A stretch of 64,000 nucleotides of DNA from Cavia porcellus (Eukaryota > Chordata > Mammalia > Rodentia > Caviidae): assembly GCF_034190915.1 (NCBI RefSeq), contig NW_026947487.1, forward strand, positions 120,117,201 through 120,181,200, read 5' to 3'. Positions 10,890-53,400 of this stretch are shown piece by piece; the stretch's first letter is position 1; each line of letters starts with the position of its first letter. Under the pieces are notes generated by a model that had not been told where the DNA came from, did not search any database, and saw only the letters and a list, made by a program, of their open reading frames with translations. The position numbers were made by a program, and so were the translations under genes.

Positions 10890-12870
10890 CTTTTCCATTC
10901 AGGTTTTATTGGTACATAAAGAAAAATCTTCTGCTAGGTACATGTGATGATCGAGTTCATCACCGAGGGTTTGTTCCTGTACATGATGTGATGGTTTCCC
11001 ATTCCCCTGCCCCCCCACCTCTTCCTTGCCTCCCCATTTACAAAAGCTCTGTTTCCATTTTTCCCTCCTTTTCTCACTTTTTGTTACTGTTCTCATTCTT
11101 TCCTCCTCCCCCTGCTCGTCTCCCCTCCCCATCTGAACATCTTGTTTCTCAATACCTGTTACATGTTTTGGTCCTTATTTACAGTTTCAGTTTCTTACAC
11201 CAGAGAAACGTGACATTTACATGTGTGTCTGACATATTTCATTTAAGATTATGCTTGCAAGGTGCATCCATTTACCTAGAAGTGTGTCAGGCTTATCTTT
11301 CTTTATGGCAGAACAGTACTTTGCTGCACAGAAACCCCACATCTTTGTTATCCATCCACCAGCTGATGGACATTTAGGCTGTTTCCAAAATTTGGAAATT
11401 ACAGTGTGTGTCACTATAAACATGACTATATATGGCTGTGGTGTGGTGCTTCCTTTCAGGAAGATATCAAGAAGGGGAAGAGCTGGGTCAAGTGGGACCT
11501 CCGGTCCCAGTGCTTTGAGGAGTCTGCACACCGATTTCCACAGTGGCTGCACCAGTCTGTGCTCCCCGCACAGTGAAGGAGGGTTCTTTTCCCCAAGCCC
11601 TGCCACCGTTTGTTGTTGCTTGATTTCTTGATGACAGCCATTCTTTCTGGGTGAGGTGGAATCTCAGTGTTGTTTTAATTTGCATATCTTGAATGACCAG
11701 TGAAATTGAACATTTTTTCATTTATTTGCTGTTAGTACTTCATCTGAGAAGTATGTGTTTATCTCAGATGACTATTTTTGGATTGGGTCTTTGAATTCTG
11801 ATTTTTTTAGTTCTTTATGTTTTCTAGATAGTAAACTTTTGTCTGAGGAACAGCTGGCAAAAGTTTTTTCCCCACACTATGGGTTGTGTCTTCATTCTGT
11901 TGGTGGTTTCTCTTGCTGTGAAAAAGCTTTTTAATTAAGATGAGAGTCCAAGTGTTGATTCTTTGTGATAGTTCCTGTATAGTCAGGGTTTTGTTTATAA
12001 AGGCTTTGCTTTCACCAGCATCTTCAAGAATTCTGTCTTCCAGCCGATTTAACGTTTCTATTTTAATATTTAGATCTTTGATCCACTTCAATTCTAGTTT
12101 AGTGCATGATGAAAGATATGGGTCTAATTTTAATCTTTGGCATGTATTGGGCCAGTTTTTCCAGCACCATTTATTAAAAAGGCTGTCTCTCAGTGAATGT
12201 GTTGGCACCTGTGTCAAAGATAAAGTGGCTGAGTGTGTCTGGAGTTGTTTCTGCATCTTCTAACCCGTTCCATTGATTCTCAGGTCATTTTTTCCCCCAG
12301 CACAGTGCTGTTTTTATCACAGTAGCTTTGTAGTGTAATTTCTGAGATTGTGATGCCCCCTGCCTTGTCTTTATTGCCCAGAATTACCGTATTCTAGGTC
12401 TCTTCTGGTTCCAGAAGAATTTTAGGATTGTTTTCTCTAATTCTGTGAGATGTGCTGTCAGAAATTTGATCAGAATTGTATTAAATCTTTGTAGCAATTT
12501 TGCAATTTTATTTTTTTTGTACCAGGAATTGAACTCAGGACCTTGCCAGGCAGGTGCTTGTGCTGCTGAGCTATATCCCTGGGCCTTGAACAGCAATTTT
12601 GGAAGTATGACCATTTTCACTATGTTGGTTCTTCTTACCCAAGAGAAAGGGCTGTCTTTCCATTGTCTGAAGTCCTTTTTGATCTCCTTTTTCAGAGTAA
12701 TGCAGTTTCCAACATAGAGGTCTTTGACTTTCTCCATTATATTGAGTCCTAGGTTTTTTGGATGCTGTTGTGAGACATGTTGATGCCCTAATTTCTGTCT
12801 CAGTGTACTTGTTATTTCTGTACAGGAAGGCTGTTGGTTTTTGAGTGTCCACTTTGTGTGGCACCTTATT
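10890..12870 (-). mobile_element. LINE-1 3' fragment (ORF2 C-terminus and 3' UTR), antisense to ZC3H18
   Basis: Minus-strand translation gives typical L1 ORF2 C-terminal sequence in several broken pieces. Examples are VKDLYVGNCITLKKEIKKDF and LEKTILKFFWNQKRPRIR (12,384-12,737), FNKWCWKNWPNTCQRLKLD (about 12,150), and WKQPKCPSAGG with KYCSAIKKDK (about 11,290-11,390). Stops and frameshifts separate the pieces, so it cannot make a working reverse transcriptase. The part below about 11,200 resembles L1 3' UTR. An ID SINE interrupts it at 12,512-12,590. It lies wholly in ZC3H18 intron 1. Confidence 0.9.
12512..12590 (-). repeat. ID-type SINE nested in L1
   Basis: The element splits the L1 ORF2 similarity and is flanked by AGCAATTTTG copies on each side. 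It must be younger than the L1 insertion. Confidence 0.85.
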
Positions 12871-13088
12871 TTAAACCAGAACTTGAAAACAGCTCCATGC
12901 GCTGAAGAATGACATCGCTCCTGTCACCACGAGCTGGTAGGGCAGCACTGGCTTACAGACTGCCGGCTTACCCCGACCCCCTTGAACAGGCGCGCAGCAC
13001 CCCTTCTGTGAGATTTGGAAACTAGAGAGCATCTAGGTTATGATTAAATCAGAACTAGTAAAGTGAGATCTTGGAAGATGACACCGTT

Positions 13089-13202
13089 GGGCTTTTACAT
13101 GAGCACACAATGTAGCATGTAGATGCTCTCCCTGTCTGGAGTACCGGGCTTTTACATGAGCACACAATGTAGCATGTAGATGCTCTCCCTGTCTGGAGTA
13201 CT
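13089..13202. repeat. 57-bp perfect tandem duplication
   Basis: Two adjacent 57-base units (13,089-13,145 and 13,146-13,202) begin gggcttttacatgagcacac and end ctgtctggagta. By eye they differ only at the last base. The near-identity indicates a recent duplication or an assembly artefact. The array is about 520 bp upstream of the ZC3H18 exon 2 acceptor. Confidence 0.95.
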
Positions 13203-13457
13203 GCACGACAGACAGCCCTGTGGAAATGTGGTTGTGACTCCACTGGTCCCCTGGAGCCCGGTGTGGCCCCAGGCACTGTTGGAGGCGGGTGGCATTCTCT
13301 GGCCTGGGTCCTGGAGTGGCACCTCCACGCCTGCCCACCGGGAGAGGCCTGAGCCTAGAGACCACGCGCGGCACAGGCTCCAGCCTTGGGTGACTCTGGA
13401 CACGGGCCTTCACGCTCTGCCGGGTCTGCAGCGGACAGCTCAGGACTTTCAGAGTGA

Positions 13458-46162
<32,705 letters not shown>

Positions 46163-46587
46163 CGGACTCGGGCGGTTTTTACAGTAGGGTAAGCGCAGCC
46201 ACTTCGGATTTTGCAGTTCATGTCTTATTTTGGCTGTGATTCTTTTTAAAAATTAAAAAAGAAAAAAAAAAGTTTCTCAGCTGGAAAAGAAGCTACAGGA
46301 AGGAAAGATGATGCTGGGTCCGGCTTCCTGAGACTGAACCAGCCCGAGCCGAGTCCGCTGGGCAGCCGGGCGGGCGCCCGGGAACCGCACACACCGCCTG
46401 CTGCCCGGCAGCGTCCACGCTGCGTCTCCACTGCAGTCTGATGAGGAACTTCTTCCTTTTATTTGAAGCATCAAATTGTTTTAGTTGATTTAAAAAGGAA
46501 AAGAATTCAGAAAAGACCAAAAAAAAAAGGCCGAGGGTGTTGTTGGGGCATCTAATGTGGAGGGTCTTTTTTTGAGGGATCTCCTAA

Positions 46588-46593
46588 AATAAA
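46588..46593 (+). terminator. ZC3H18: ZC3H18 poly(A) signal AATAAA
   Basis: A canonical AATAAA lies about 425 bases after the stop codon (46,160-46,162), and a GT-rich stretch (tggtggtgttcgtgtgtgct) follows about 30 bases downstream, as expected for a cleavage site. An A-rich ATTAAA-like run at about 46,250 could serve a shorter 3' UTR. Confidence 0.8.
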
Positions 46594-46639
46594 ATATTTT
46601 GATAAGCAGTTTGCTGGCCATGGTGGTGTTCGTGTGTGC

Positions 46640-48080
46640 TTGCTGGCTCTCATCCTGCCTCTGGCTGTGGCCCTAGACCCCAGGGAGCACTGTGCCTCAG
46701 TTTCCCGTCGTGGAGTAGGCCAGGCAGGGTGGGTCGGGATGGCCCCCCACCTGCGCTGACAGCTCCGGCCGTGGCAGGCGGCACCCTGGGACAGCACCAG
46801 AGCGGGCGCCGTGCAGCCAGTCCGCGGAGCCCACGGCTGCTCCCACCTGTGTCCCTGTCACAGGCCACGCAGTTTCCTCTCACGTCACCGCTGGCACCAC
46901 TGCTGGGAACTTCCTGAGCTTCGTCCATGCCACCAGTGGCAAGGACACAGCCATCCATGCCTGCCCCACAAGCACCAGAGCTGCCTCCAAGGCCACTCTG
47001 CTGCCACCCTGACCCTGGAAGAAGCTGAGGCCACATGCCTACCCGCTGCCCGCCCGTGCATCTGGTGACAGAACCTCCCTGCAGCCTCAGGCCGGACACC
47101 TGTGATGCCATCTCTATCTGCCTGTGTCTTTGCGTCTCTGTCTCTGACTCTGTCACCTGGAGGTGACATTGGTCTGGGCCTCTCAGCCTGTGGTTGCCCA
47201 AGACCCCTGCCCCAAGCAGTGCCCCTCGCTGGAGACGGGCGAGGATGAAGAGGGTGTGACTGGGCCCTGTGAGGGCCCAGCATGTGTTGGCACCTGGCCG
47301 CCCAGAAACCACTGCTCTGCAGGGACGCTGACCTCAGCCGGCCCACAAGCTCATCCCCGTCCTTTGTCCTTTCTCTGGCCTGCTCTGGCTTTAGGGTGCA
47401 GGAGCCGGGACCGGGGCCCCAGTGCCCTGCAGGAGGGAGAGCCCCCAGCTGACTGCATTGGGACACAAGTTTGGCAGACGGTGCTCAGGGCTCATGGGAG
47501 GGAACTGGCTTTATGGGATTGGGGTGGCCCCTGACCTGGTACCCTTGTTCTCGTAAGACAAGGGGCAGGCCACTTGGGGTCAGGTGAAGACCACGTGCTA
47601 GGAAGGAGTCCAGCAGGGCCTGCAGGAGCCAGTTTGCCGCCCATAGGCCCCGTGAGGGGGTGAGCTCCCTGTCACAGGAGGTGTGCGAGCACTGGCAGGA
47701 ACCACCTGGGCTCTGGGTCCTTGAGGCCCACCCTGTGTGCCCCCTGCACCCACTTCAGACGGACACAGGCCCACGGGAAGCGGGGACAGTGGTTGGGGGC
47801 AGGGAGGGCTCTCAGCATCTGCTTCTGAGGCACACAGGGCATAGGGCCCGGATCCCCGAGTGCACGGTGTGGGGTGGGGGTTGCCGCCCCTCTGCACCAA
47901 GCAGGGTCTGGGGTTTGGACAGTGCTAGAGAGACTGAGGACATGCCATCTTCCACGGGCCACCTTCTGGAGTGTCCCTGGGCAGGCCCGAGGGGCCTGGC
48001 AGGGCGTGGTCTGCAGCTCGCTGGGGACAGCACTGGGGAAGGAGGAGGAAGTCCAGGCCCGTGGCCCACGCCTCCGGGAG
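46640..48080. other. Intergenic region between ZC3H18 and IL17C
   Basis: GC-rich, apparently unique DNA without recognisable SINEs. I see no supported gene; the open frames on both strands show no family features. Distal control sites for IL17C may lie here, but nothing decisive is visible. Confidence 0.5.
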
Positions 48081-48089
48081 GAAGCCGCC

Positions 48090-48120
48090 GGAGTTCCCCA
48101 GGTGTGGCCCTGGGTATAAG
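48090..48120 (+). promoter_or_regulatory. IL17C: IL17C core promoter: kappaB-like site and TATA box
   Basis: GGAGTTCCCC (48,090-48,099) fits the NF-kappaB consensus GGRNNYYYCC, and TATAAG (48,115-48,120) follows 15 bases later, so transcription would begin near 48,145. IL17C is known to be induced in epithelium by bacterial products and TNF/IL-1 through NF-kappaB; that this exact site acts is inference. Confidence 0.6.
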
Positions 48121-48207
48121 TGCTGGCAGCCTCCCCAGGCTCACACTGGGATCTCGGCAGAGCTGCCGCTACGAGCCATGCCTGCTGCTGCCAGCACCGC
48201 CGCCACG

Positions 48208-49126
48208 ATGGTGAGCCCGGCGTCACCGGCCCCAGGACAGGGTGCTGGGAAGGGGTCTGAGAGGGGCATCAGCCACCCTGGCCCTGAGCCTGGTGCTGTG
48301 GAGCCCAATTCCCTGGGCCTGCCTCGGTTTCTCTGTCTGCAGAGGGAGGGCTGCAGGCCCTTGTCCCCAGGAATAGAAGCATGGGGCCCTCCTGGCGTCC
48401 CTGACCATGCCCTCTCCTGCCCCCAGCTCCTCCCTGGCATCCTGCTTCTGACCCTGCTTCCGGAAAGCCTGGCCAAACGAGACCCTCTTCTCTGGGAGGC
48501 CCCACACCTCCATGGGGCCCCACGCTGCTACTTGGCCGAGGAGCTGCCGCACAGTCAGGCGCCCCCACACCTGCTGGCTCGAAGTGCCAGGTGGGAGCAG
48601 GCCCTGCCCGTGGCCCTGGTGCCCACCCTGGAGGCGGCCAGCCCTAAGAGGCCACTCGAGGAGCTCCCAGCCAGGACACAGTGCCCCACGCTGAGCCCTG
48701 GGCAGGTGCTGCAGGCAGACACCCATGAGCGCTCCATCTCGCCCTGGAGATACCGGTGAGCCATGGCGCGGGCAGGCAGACCCTTCCTGGCCTGGGGTTC
48801 AGAGGGCCCCCGGGGAGCCCCAGGACCCCGTCCCCACCATGGCAGGACAGGACGGGCAGCATAGAGCCTTACACCTGTGTCCCCACAGGGTCGACACGGA
48901 CGAGAACCGCTACCCACGGAAGCTGGCGGTGGCTGAGTGCCTGTGCCGGGGCTGCATCAACACCAGGACCGGCCAGGAGACGGCCGCCCTCAACTCCGTG
49001 CCGCTGCTCCAGAGCCTGCCCGTGCTCCGCCGCCGGGCCTGCTCCCCCGGCGCCTTCACGTTCCACACCGAGTTCATCCGGGTGCCCGTGGGCTGCACCT
49101 GCGTCCTGCCCAGGTCGGCCCAGTGA
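48208..49126 (+). CDS. IL17C: IL17C, interleukin-17C (3 exons, 189 aa)
   Basis: A secreted IL-17 family cytokine made mainly by epithelial cells; it acts through IL17RA/IL17RE. Coding parts: 48,208-48,210 (the ATG alone), 48,427-48,755 and 48,889-49,126; all introns are GT..AG. The protein begins MLLPGILLLTLLPESLA, a hydrophobic signal peptide. The mature part carries SISPWRYRVDTDENRYP, AECLCRGCINTRTG and VPVGCTCVLP, the conserved core and cystine-knot cysteines of the family. Length is close to human (197 aa from memory). A segment present in human between the RRxCS and GAFxFHTEF motifs is shorter here by about 8 residues. An in-frame ATG at 48,178 could add 10 N-terminal residues; I chose 48,208 because the human protein starts at the equivalent place. 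Confidence 0.95.
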
Positions 49127-49165
49127 TGCCAGCAGTCCTGGACTCACACAGCCCTGGAGCACCTC

Positions 49166-49193
49166 TTATTTATGTCTATTTATTACTATTTAT
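49166..49193 (+). promoter_or_regulatory. IL17C: AU-rich element in IL17C 3' UTR
   Basis: Three ATTTA pentamers at 49,168-49,172, 49,178-49,182 and 49,188-49,192 are spaced exactly 10 bases apart, 40 bases after the stop codon. Such elements recruit TTP/Roquin-type decay factors and keep cytokine mRNA short-lived. Confidence 0.85.
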
Positions 49194-49334
49194 CGCCCGG
49201 GTGACCCTCTCTGCCTACGGGGACCATACCTCCCCGTGCCTCCAGGCTTGCTCCTAAGGCTCTCCAGACTCAGTTTACCCTGTCACCAAGAGACTCGGGC
49301 TGCAGGGAACTCTCGAGCATCTTGAAGCAGGGGG

Positions 49335-49485
49335 GAAAGGCCAGGTGTGGCCGCGCATGCCCTGTAATCCCAGCACTCGGGAGGCTGACAGAGGATTGTT
49401 TTGAGGCCAGCCTGGGCTGCAAGGTGAGCTAAAGGCCTCAACGGCACAGCAAGACTGTCTCCAAAGACAAAAAAATAAAACTAAG
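49335..49485 (+). repeat. B1-type SINE in the IL17C 3' flank
   Basis: The sequence runs from 'ggccaggtgtggccgcgcatg' (read in parts) through 'cccagcactcgggaggctga' to an A-rich tail 'acaaaaaaataaaac'. The tail contains AATAAA at 49,474-49,479, the first canonical poly(A) signal after the IL17C stop codon. Confidence 0.85.
49474..49479 (+). terminator. IL17C: Candidate IL17C poly(A) signal within a SINE tail
   Basis: I find no AATAAA or ATTAAA between the stop codon and this site. A GT-rich stretch (attgtgggaaagtggctggc) follows. Use of this signal is inferred. Confidence 0.5.
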
Positions 49486-49614
49486 GCATTGTGGGAAAGT
49501 GGCTGGCTGTGCCTCTGCCTGGACTCGGGTCTGGGGCTCCGCCACCACGGGGTGGGGGAAAATCCTGGCTTCCTTGCGGTCGTCGGCTTCACCTGGGATC
49601 TGGGCTGTTAGAGC

Positions 49615-49985
49615 TCGAGGGCCTGGGCACGCACCGTGACCCCAACACTCAGGAGGCTGAGGCAGGAGGGTCACCTTGTCGGGCGCAGGCGCTCAACACA
49701 CCCCGCCCGGGATGATAAGCCCACGCCAGCTTCCACAATGCGTTACGTCCCTAAACTAGCCACCCCGTGCGCACCTCGTGCTCACTCCGTATTCGCCCCG
49801 TGCTGACTCCGTGGCAGCTTGTGATTGGCCAGTCAGATATATAAGCCAGAACCCGCCTCAATAAAGTGGCAGTTCCTGTTACCCACAAGAGCGTCCTCTG
49901 TCTCATTGGGGGGCTGCGCCGGTCATCACCTGAGTTCAAGGCCAGCCTGGGCTACACAGTGAGACCCATCCCAAAGACCATGACT
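49615..49985 (+). repeat. B1-type SINE split by a solo LTR
   Basis: The left half ('caacactcaggaggctgagg' to 49,676) and right half ('ctgagttcaaggccagcctg' onward from 49,926) form one continuous B1-type SINE when the 249-bp LTR and one TCACCT copy are removed. Confidence 0.85.
49677..49925 (+). mobile_element. Solo LTR of an endogenous retrovirus, 249 bp, 6-bp target duplication
   Basis: Starts TGTCGGGCGC and ends GCGCCGGTCA, flanked on both sides by TCACCT (49,671-49,676 and 49,926-49,931). Inside are ATTGG (inverted CCAAT, about 49,823), a TATATAAG box (49,838-49,845) and AATAAA (49,860-49,865), in the order of an LTR promoter and poly(A) signal. A 6-bp duplication is typical of ERVK/IAP-like class II elements, so I lean to that class. 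There is no internal retroviral sequence: the element has recombined down to one LTR. Confidence 0.88.
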
Positions 49986-50335
49986 AAATGGAGGACCCAA
50001 CCCGAGCCTCCCCTCCTCCACCCTGGCCCCTGCCTGCACAGGCACCCGACAGAGCACACGTGCGCCAGCCCTGAGGCTCGGTCACAGCCGCCCCCTTAGC
50101 CCGAGGAGAAACCCAGGCTGCCGGCGTCCCCCAGGGATGCCCAGGGCCTGTGCCCCTGTGCAGATGCCCACAGACAAGGCCCTGATTTCCACCACGGCGC
50201 TGGGAGGCTGTGAGATCCTCCCCGCCTGACCAAAGCCCCTTGCCCACTGCCATCTGGGCGAGAGGGTGTGTGGGGTCTGGGTCCCCCACCCACGCCCTTC
50301 CCCAGGGAGAGCCACACACACCGGGTTCAACTGTG

Positions 50336-50341
50336 TTTATT
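50336..50341 (-). terminator. CYBA: CYBA poly(A) signal AATAAA
   Basis: TTTATT on the plus strand, 81 bases past the CYBA stop codon, gives a very short 3' UTR, as known for CYBA. Confidence 0.9.
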
Positions 50342-50421
50342 GTGGTGGCTGTGCTGCCCCCTGCAGGTCCTCCAGCAGACGGTGGGGGCAGAGCCGCAGG
50401 TGGCTCCAGTCCAGGCCAGGG

Positions 50422-53400
50422 TCACACCACCTCGTCAGTCACAGGGATGGGGTTGACTTGGGGGTTCCCGCCTGCTGCCACCTCATCTTCATTGGGCTTC
50501 TTTCGGGCTTCAGCTGGAGGCCGAGGTGGGGGGTTGCTGGGTGGTGGCTTGATGTCTTCCGCCTGGGGCCGTTCCTTGGGCTTGGACTCGATGGGCAACC
50601 ACTGCTCACCACGAATGGCCGCCTGGGGACACAGAGGGGAGACCTGCTGCCAGCCGCCACCCTGGCCTCCCGCCCCACAGGGGCCCCAGTGCCAACTCAA
50701 GTCCAACTTGCTGAGGGACAAGCGTGCACAGAAAGGTCAAGCAAATGGCCTGAGGCCACACAACCAAGACCTGGGCCACATGGGGGGGGGCGGAGCCTTG
50801 GGTTCTCCAGACCCTGGAGGCTGCTTCCAGGTGAAAATCGGAGCCCCACAGCTCCCAGCCTCCTCCAGGGGCCTGAAAGTGACACCTGCTGGCCCTCCCC
50901 AGACCCAGAGCCGTCAACACATGCACAAGGCCGACACAGGACCCAAATGGGGAGTCCTGGGCTCCACAGGGGTCTGGCAAATGAAGCAGCTGCTGCCTCG
51001 AAGCCATGCAAACCGAGCGCCTGCCGCCCAGCCCACCTCCCGATGCTCCATGGAGAGCTGCAGGGTGAGGAGAAGGCAGAAAGCCGCGTTACAGCCCTCG
51101 GTGGGGAGTGCGTGGACAGCACAGACAAGTGAGCAGATGGACAGACAGCCGTCCTGCTGCCGCCAAGGGCTTCACCGGCGAGGCTAGCAGCCTGTCACAG
51201 AGGAAGGTCTAGGATGTCCAAGACCTACAGAGGTGCCACACTGAAGCCACGGGGCTTCCAGATGTCGGGTGCAGGAGGCAGGAGGCTGGGCGGGGCTGGC
51301 AGGGCGTCGAGGGGCATGGTGCCCAGCAAGGCACAATGTCCTTGGGCCAGCAGTTGGCCTGATTCGCCCTGGGCTGAGGCAGGAGCACTGCACATCTGTG
51401 CCCAGCCTGGGGGCTGAGTGCCTCAGCAATACCCTAGCTTGAAATAACATAAAACATGCTGGAGACAGCGCAGTGTGAAGGCTGGCGTTCAGTGCCCAGC
51501 ACTGCAGAAGGGAAAGGTCACCCTGGGGTGTCGGCGTGTTGGTGACTCCTCCTGACTCAGCCTAGGACTGGAGCAGAGAGCTTTCAATGAGAAAGGGACA
51601 CTGGCCGGGCCCTCGCCTCGGTGCAAATGTGACCTGGGCCGGTCACGTCACCTCTCCAAGCCCTGCCTCCCTTACCCGTCTACCCACTTGCAGGGCCATG
51701 GCATGGCCTCGGGAAGGGAGGGGGCAGCCAGAACAGTCACCACATGGCAAGCTACAACTCTCACCACCCACCTGGCACACACAGCTCCCAGCAGGCACCA
51801 CCTTCAGAGCCAGCCACCAGGGCCAAGGACAGAGCCGGGGACATCCCAGCGACTGTGAGGGCACCACTCACCAGCAGGTAGATGACACTTGCGATGGCCA
51901 GGCACACGGTTCCCAGGATGGTGGCCAGTAGGAAGCCTGCGGGCACCGACAGCCTGGAGGGTGGGTGGGGTAGACAGACCGTCAAGGCCAGGCACAGAGC
52001 CACAGGCCTAAGGACCAGGACAGGACAGGCTGTGGGCATCCCCAGGACCAAGAACAGGGGCCAGCCGGCTCTGCCCAGGTCCCGCTCACACAGGTATCTG
52101 CCTGGCTGGCACCTTGGCTCCCAGGCCCTGGTCACCAGGTCAACAGGAAGGCAGCAGCTGGGGGGCCTCCCACAGTGCCCAGGAGACCCCACGGGGCCTC
52201 ACAGGGGCTGCAGGGGAGTCAGGCAAGGGCCACCGGTGAGCCCAGCCTGCACCACGCGAGTGGTGGAGAGCTAGGCTGGGACGGGCTGCCGTCCAGGAGC
52301 CTCGAGGTGGGGAAGGTCCTCCAGGTCCTGTCCCTGCCCACCCTGTCCCCCTGCCCAGCTCACAGCAGGTGCAGCACGGCCCGGACATAGTAGTTCCTGG
52401 TGAGCGGCCCGAACAGCTTCACCGCGGCGGCCACGTACTTCTGTCCACTGCAGAGGGAAGGCGGGAGGGCCCCTGAGCGGGGTGGCCCCACGCAGCCCCT
52501 GCCCCACCCGCTGGCCAGGCCCTGGGCGGCTGCTCACCAGCGCTCCATGGTGGAACCCTTCCGCCTGCGGCCCCGCGGGTACTCCAGCAGGCACACGAGC
52601 GCCCCCGCCGCGCTGCCGCCTTGGTTAAGGACCAAGTGGTCCCATGCAGATGGGAACAGCAAGGCATGGCCGCTGCCTGTGGACACACAGCCCAGCAGGG
52701 GTGTGCAGAGGCCTGCCCCAGCCCCGCCTCAGCCCGGCCCCGTCTATGGAGAAGGATACATGGAGTAGGCACCGAAGTACCACTGGGCAAAGCGTCCCAC
52801 GGTGGCCACGATGCCCCCGGCGACGAGGACTGCAGGGAGGGAGGTGGGTTGAGGTGCGGTCATCCGGTCCCCACCTGCCTGGCCCAGCCCCTCCCCTGAG
52901 CCACGAGGCCTCACGTGGCCCTGGGATGAGGTCCCCGTGGATATTGGGGTGCCCAGGGTGATGGCACTGATGGCAGCCATGCAGGGTCCCAGGAGCTGCC
53001 AAGGGGCAGCCCGGACACAGCCCACTCTGGACCTGCCTGCAGCTCTCTGCCCTGGCACCCACAGACCCTGCCAACTTCTCCCTGCCAGGCTACAGTGCAA
53101 GTCTAGCGCCTGCCCCGGCTGTGGATAGGCCTCTGGCCAGCTGGCCCTCCCAGCCCGCTCAGGCTCCACCTGCCTCTCAAGCCTGGTCTCCTGCTGTCCC
53201 TCTGCACCCTTTTGGGGGGACGTTAGGGTTTGTCATCTCTTCTGCCTCCTAGAGCAGCGCACACACACAGGTGCACACACATGGGTGCACACACACGGGT
53301 GCACACACACAGGTACACACACGCACACCCCGTTCGTAATTTTTTTGGTGCTAAAATAAACATCACAGTTGACAATGTCACAGTGCCCTTTTCCACTAGG

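Noticed and set aside
52538..52539. Cysteine instead of tryptophan in p22phox at the exon 3/4 junction (ERC against human ERW)
   Set aside because: As I recall, mouse also has ERC here, so it is a normal rodent state and not a defect.
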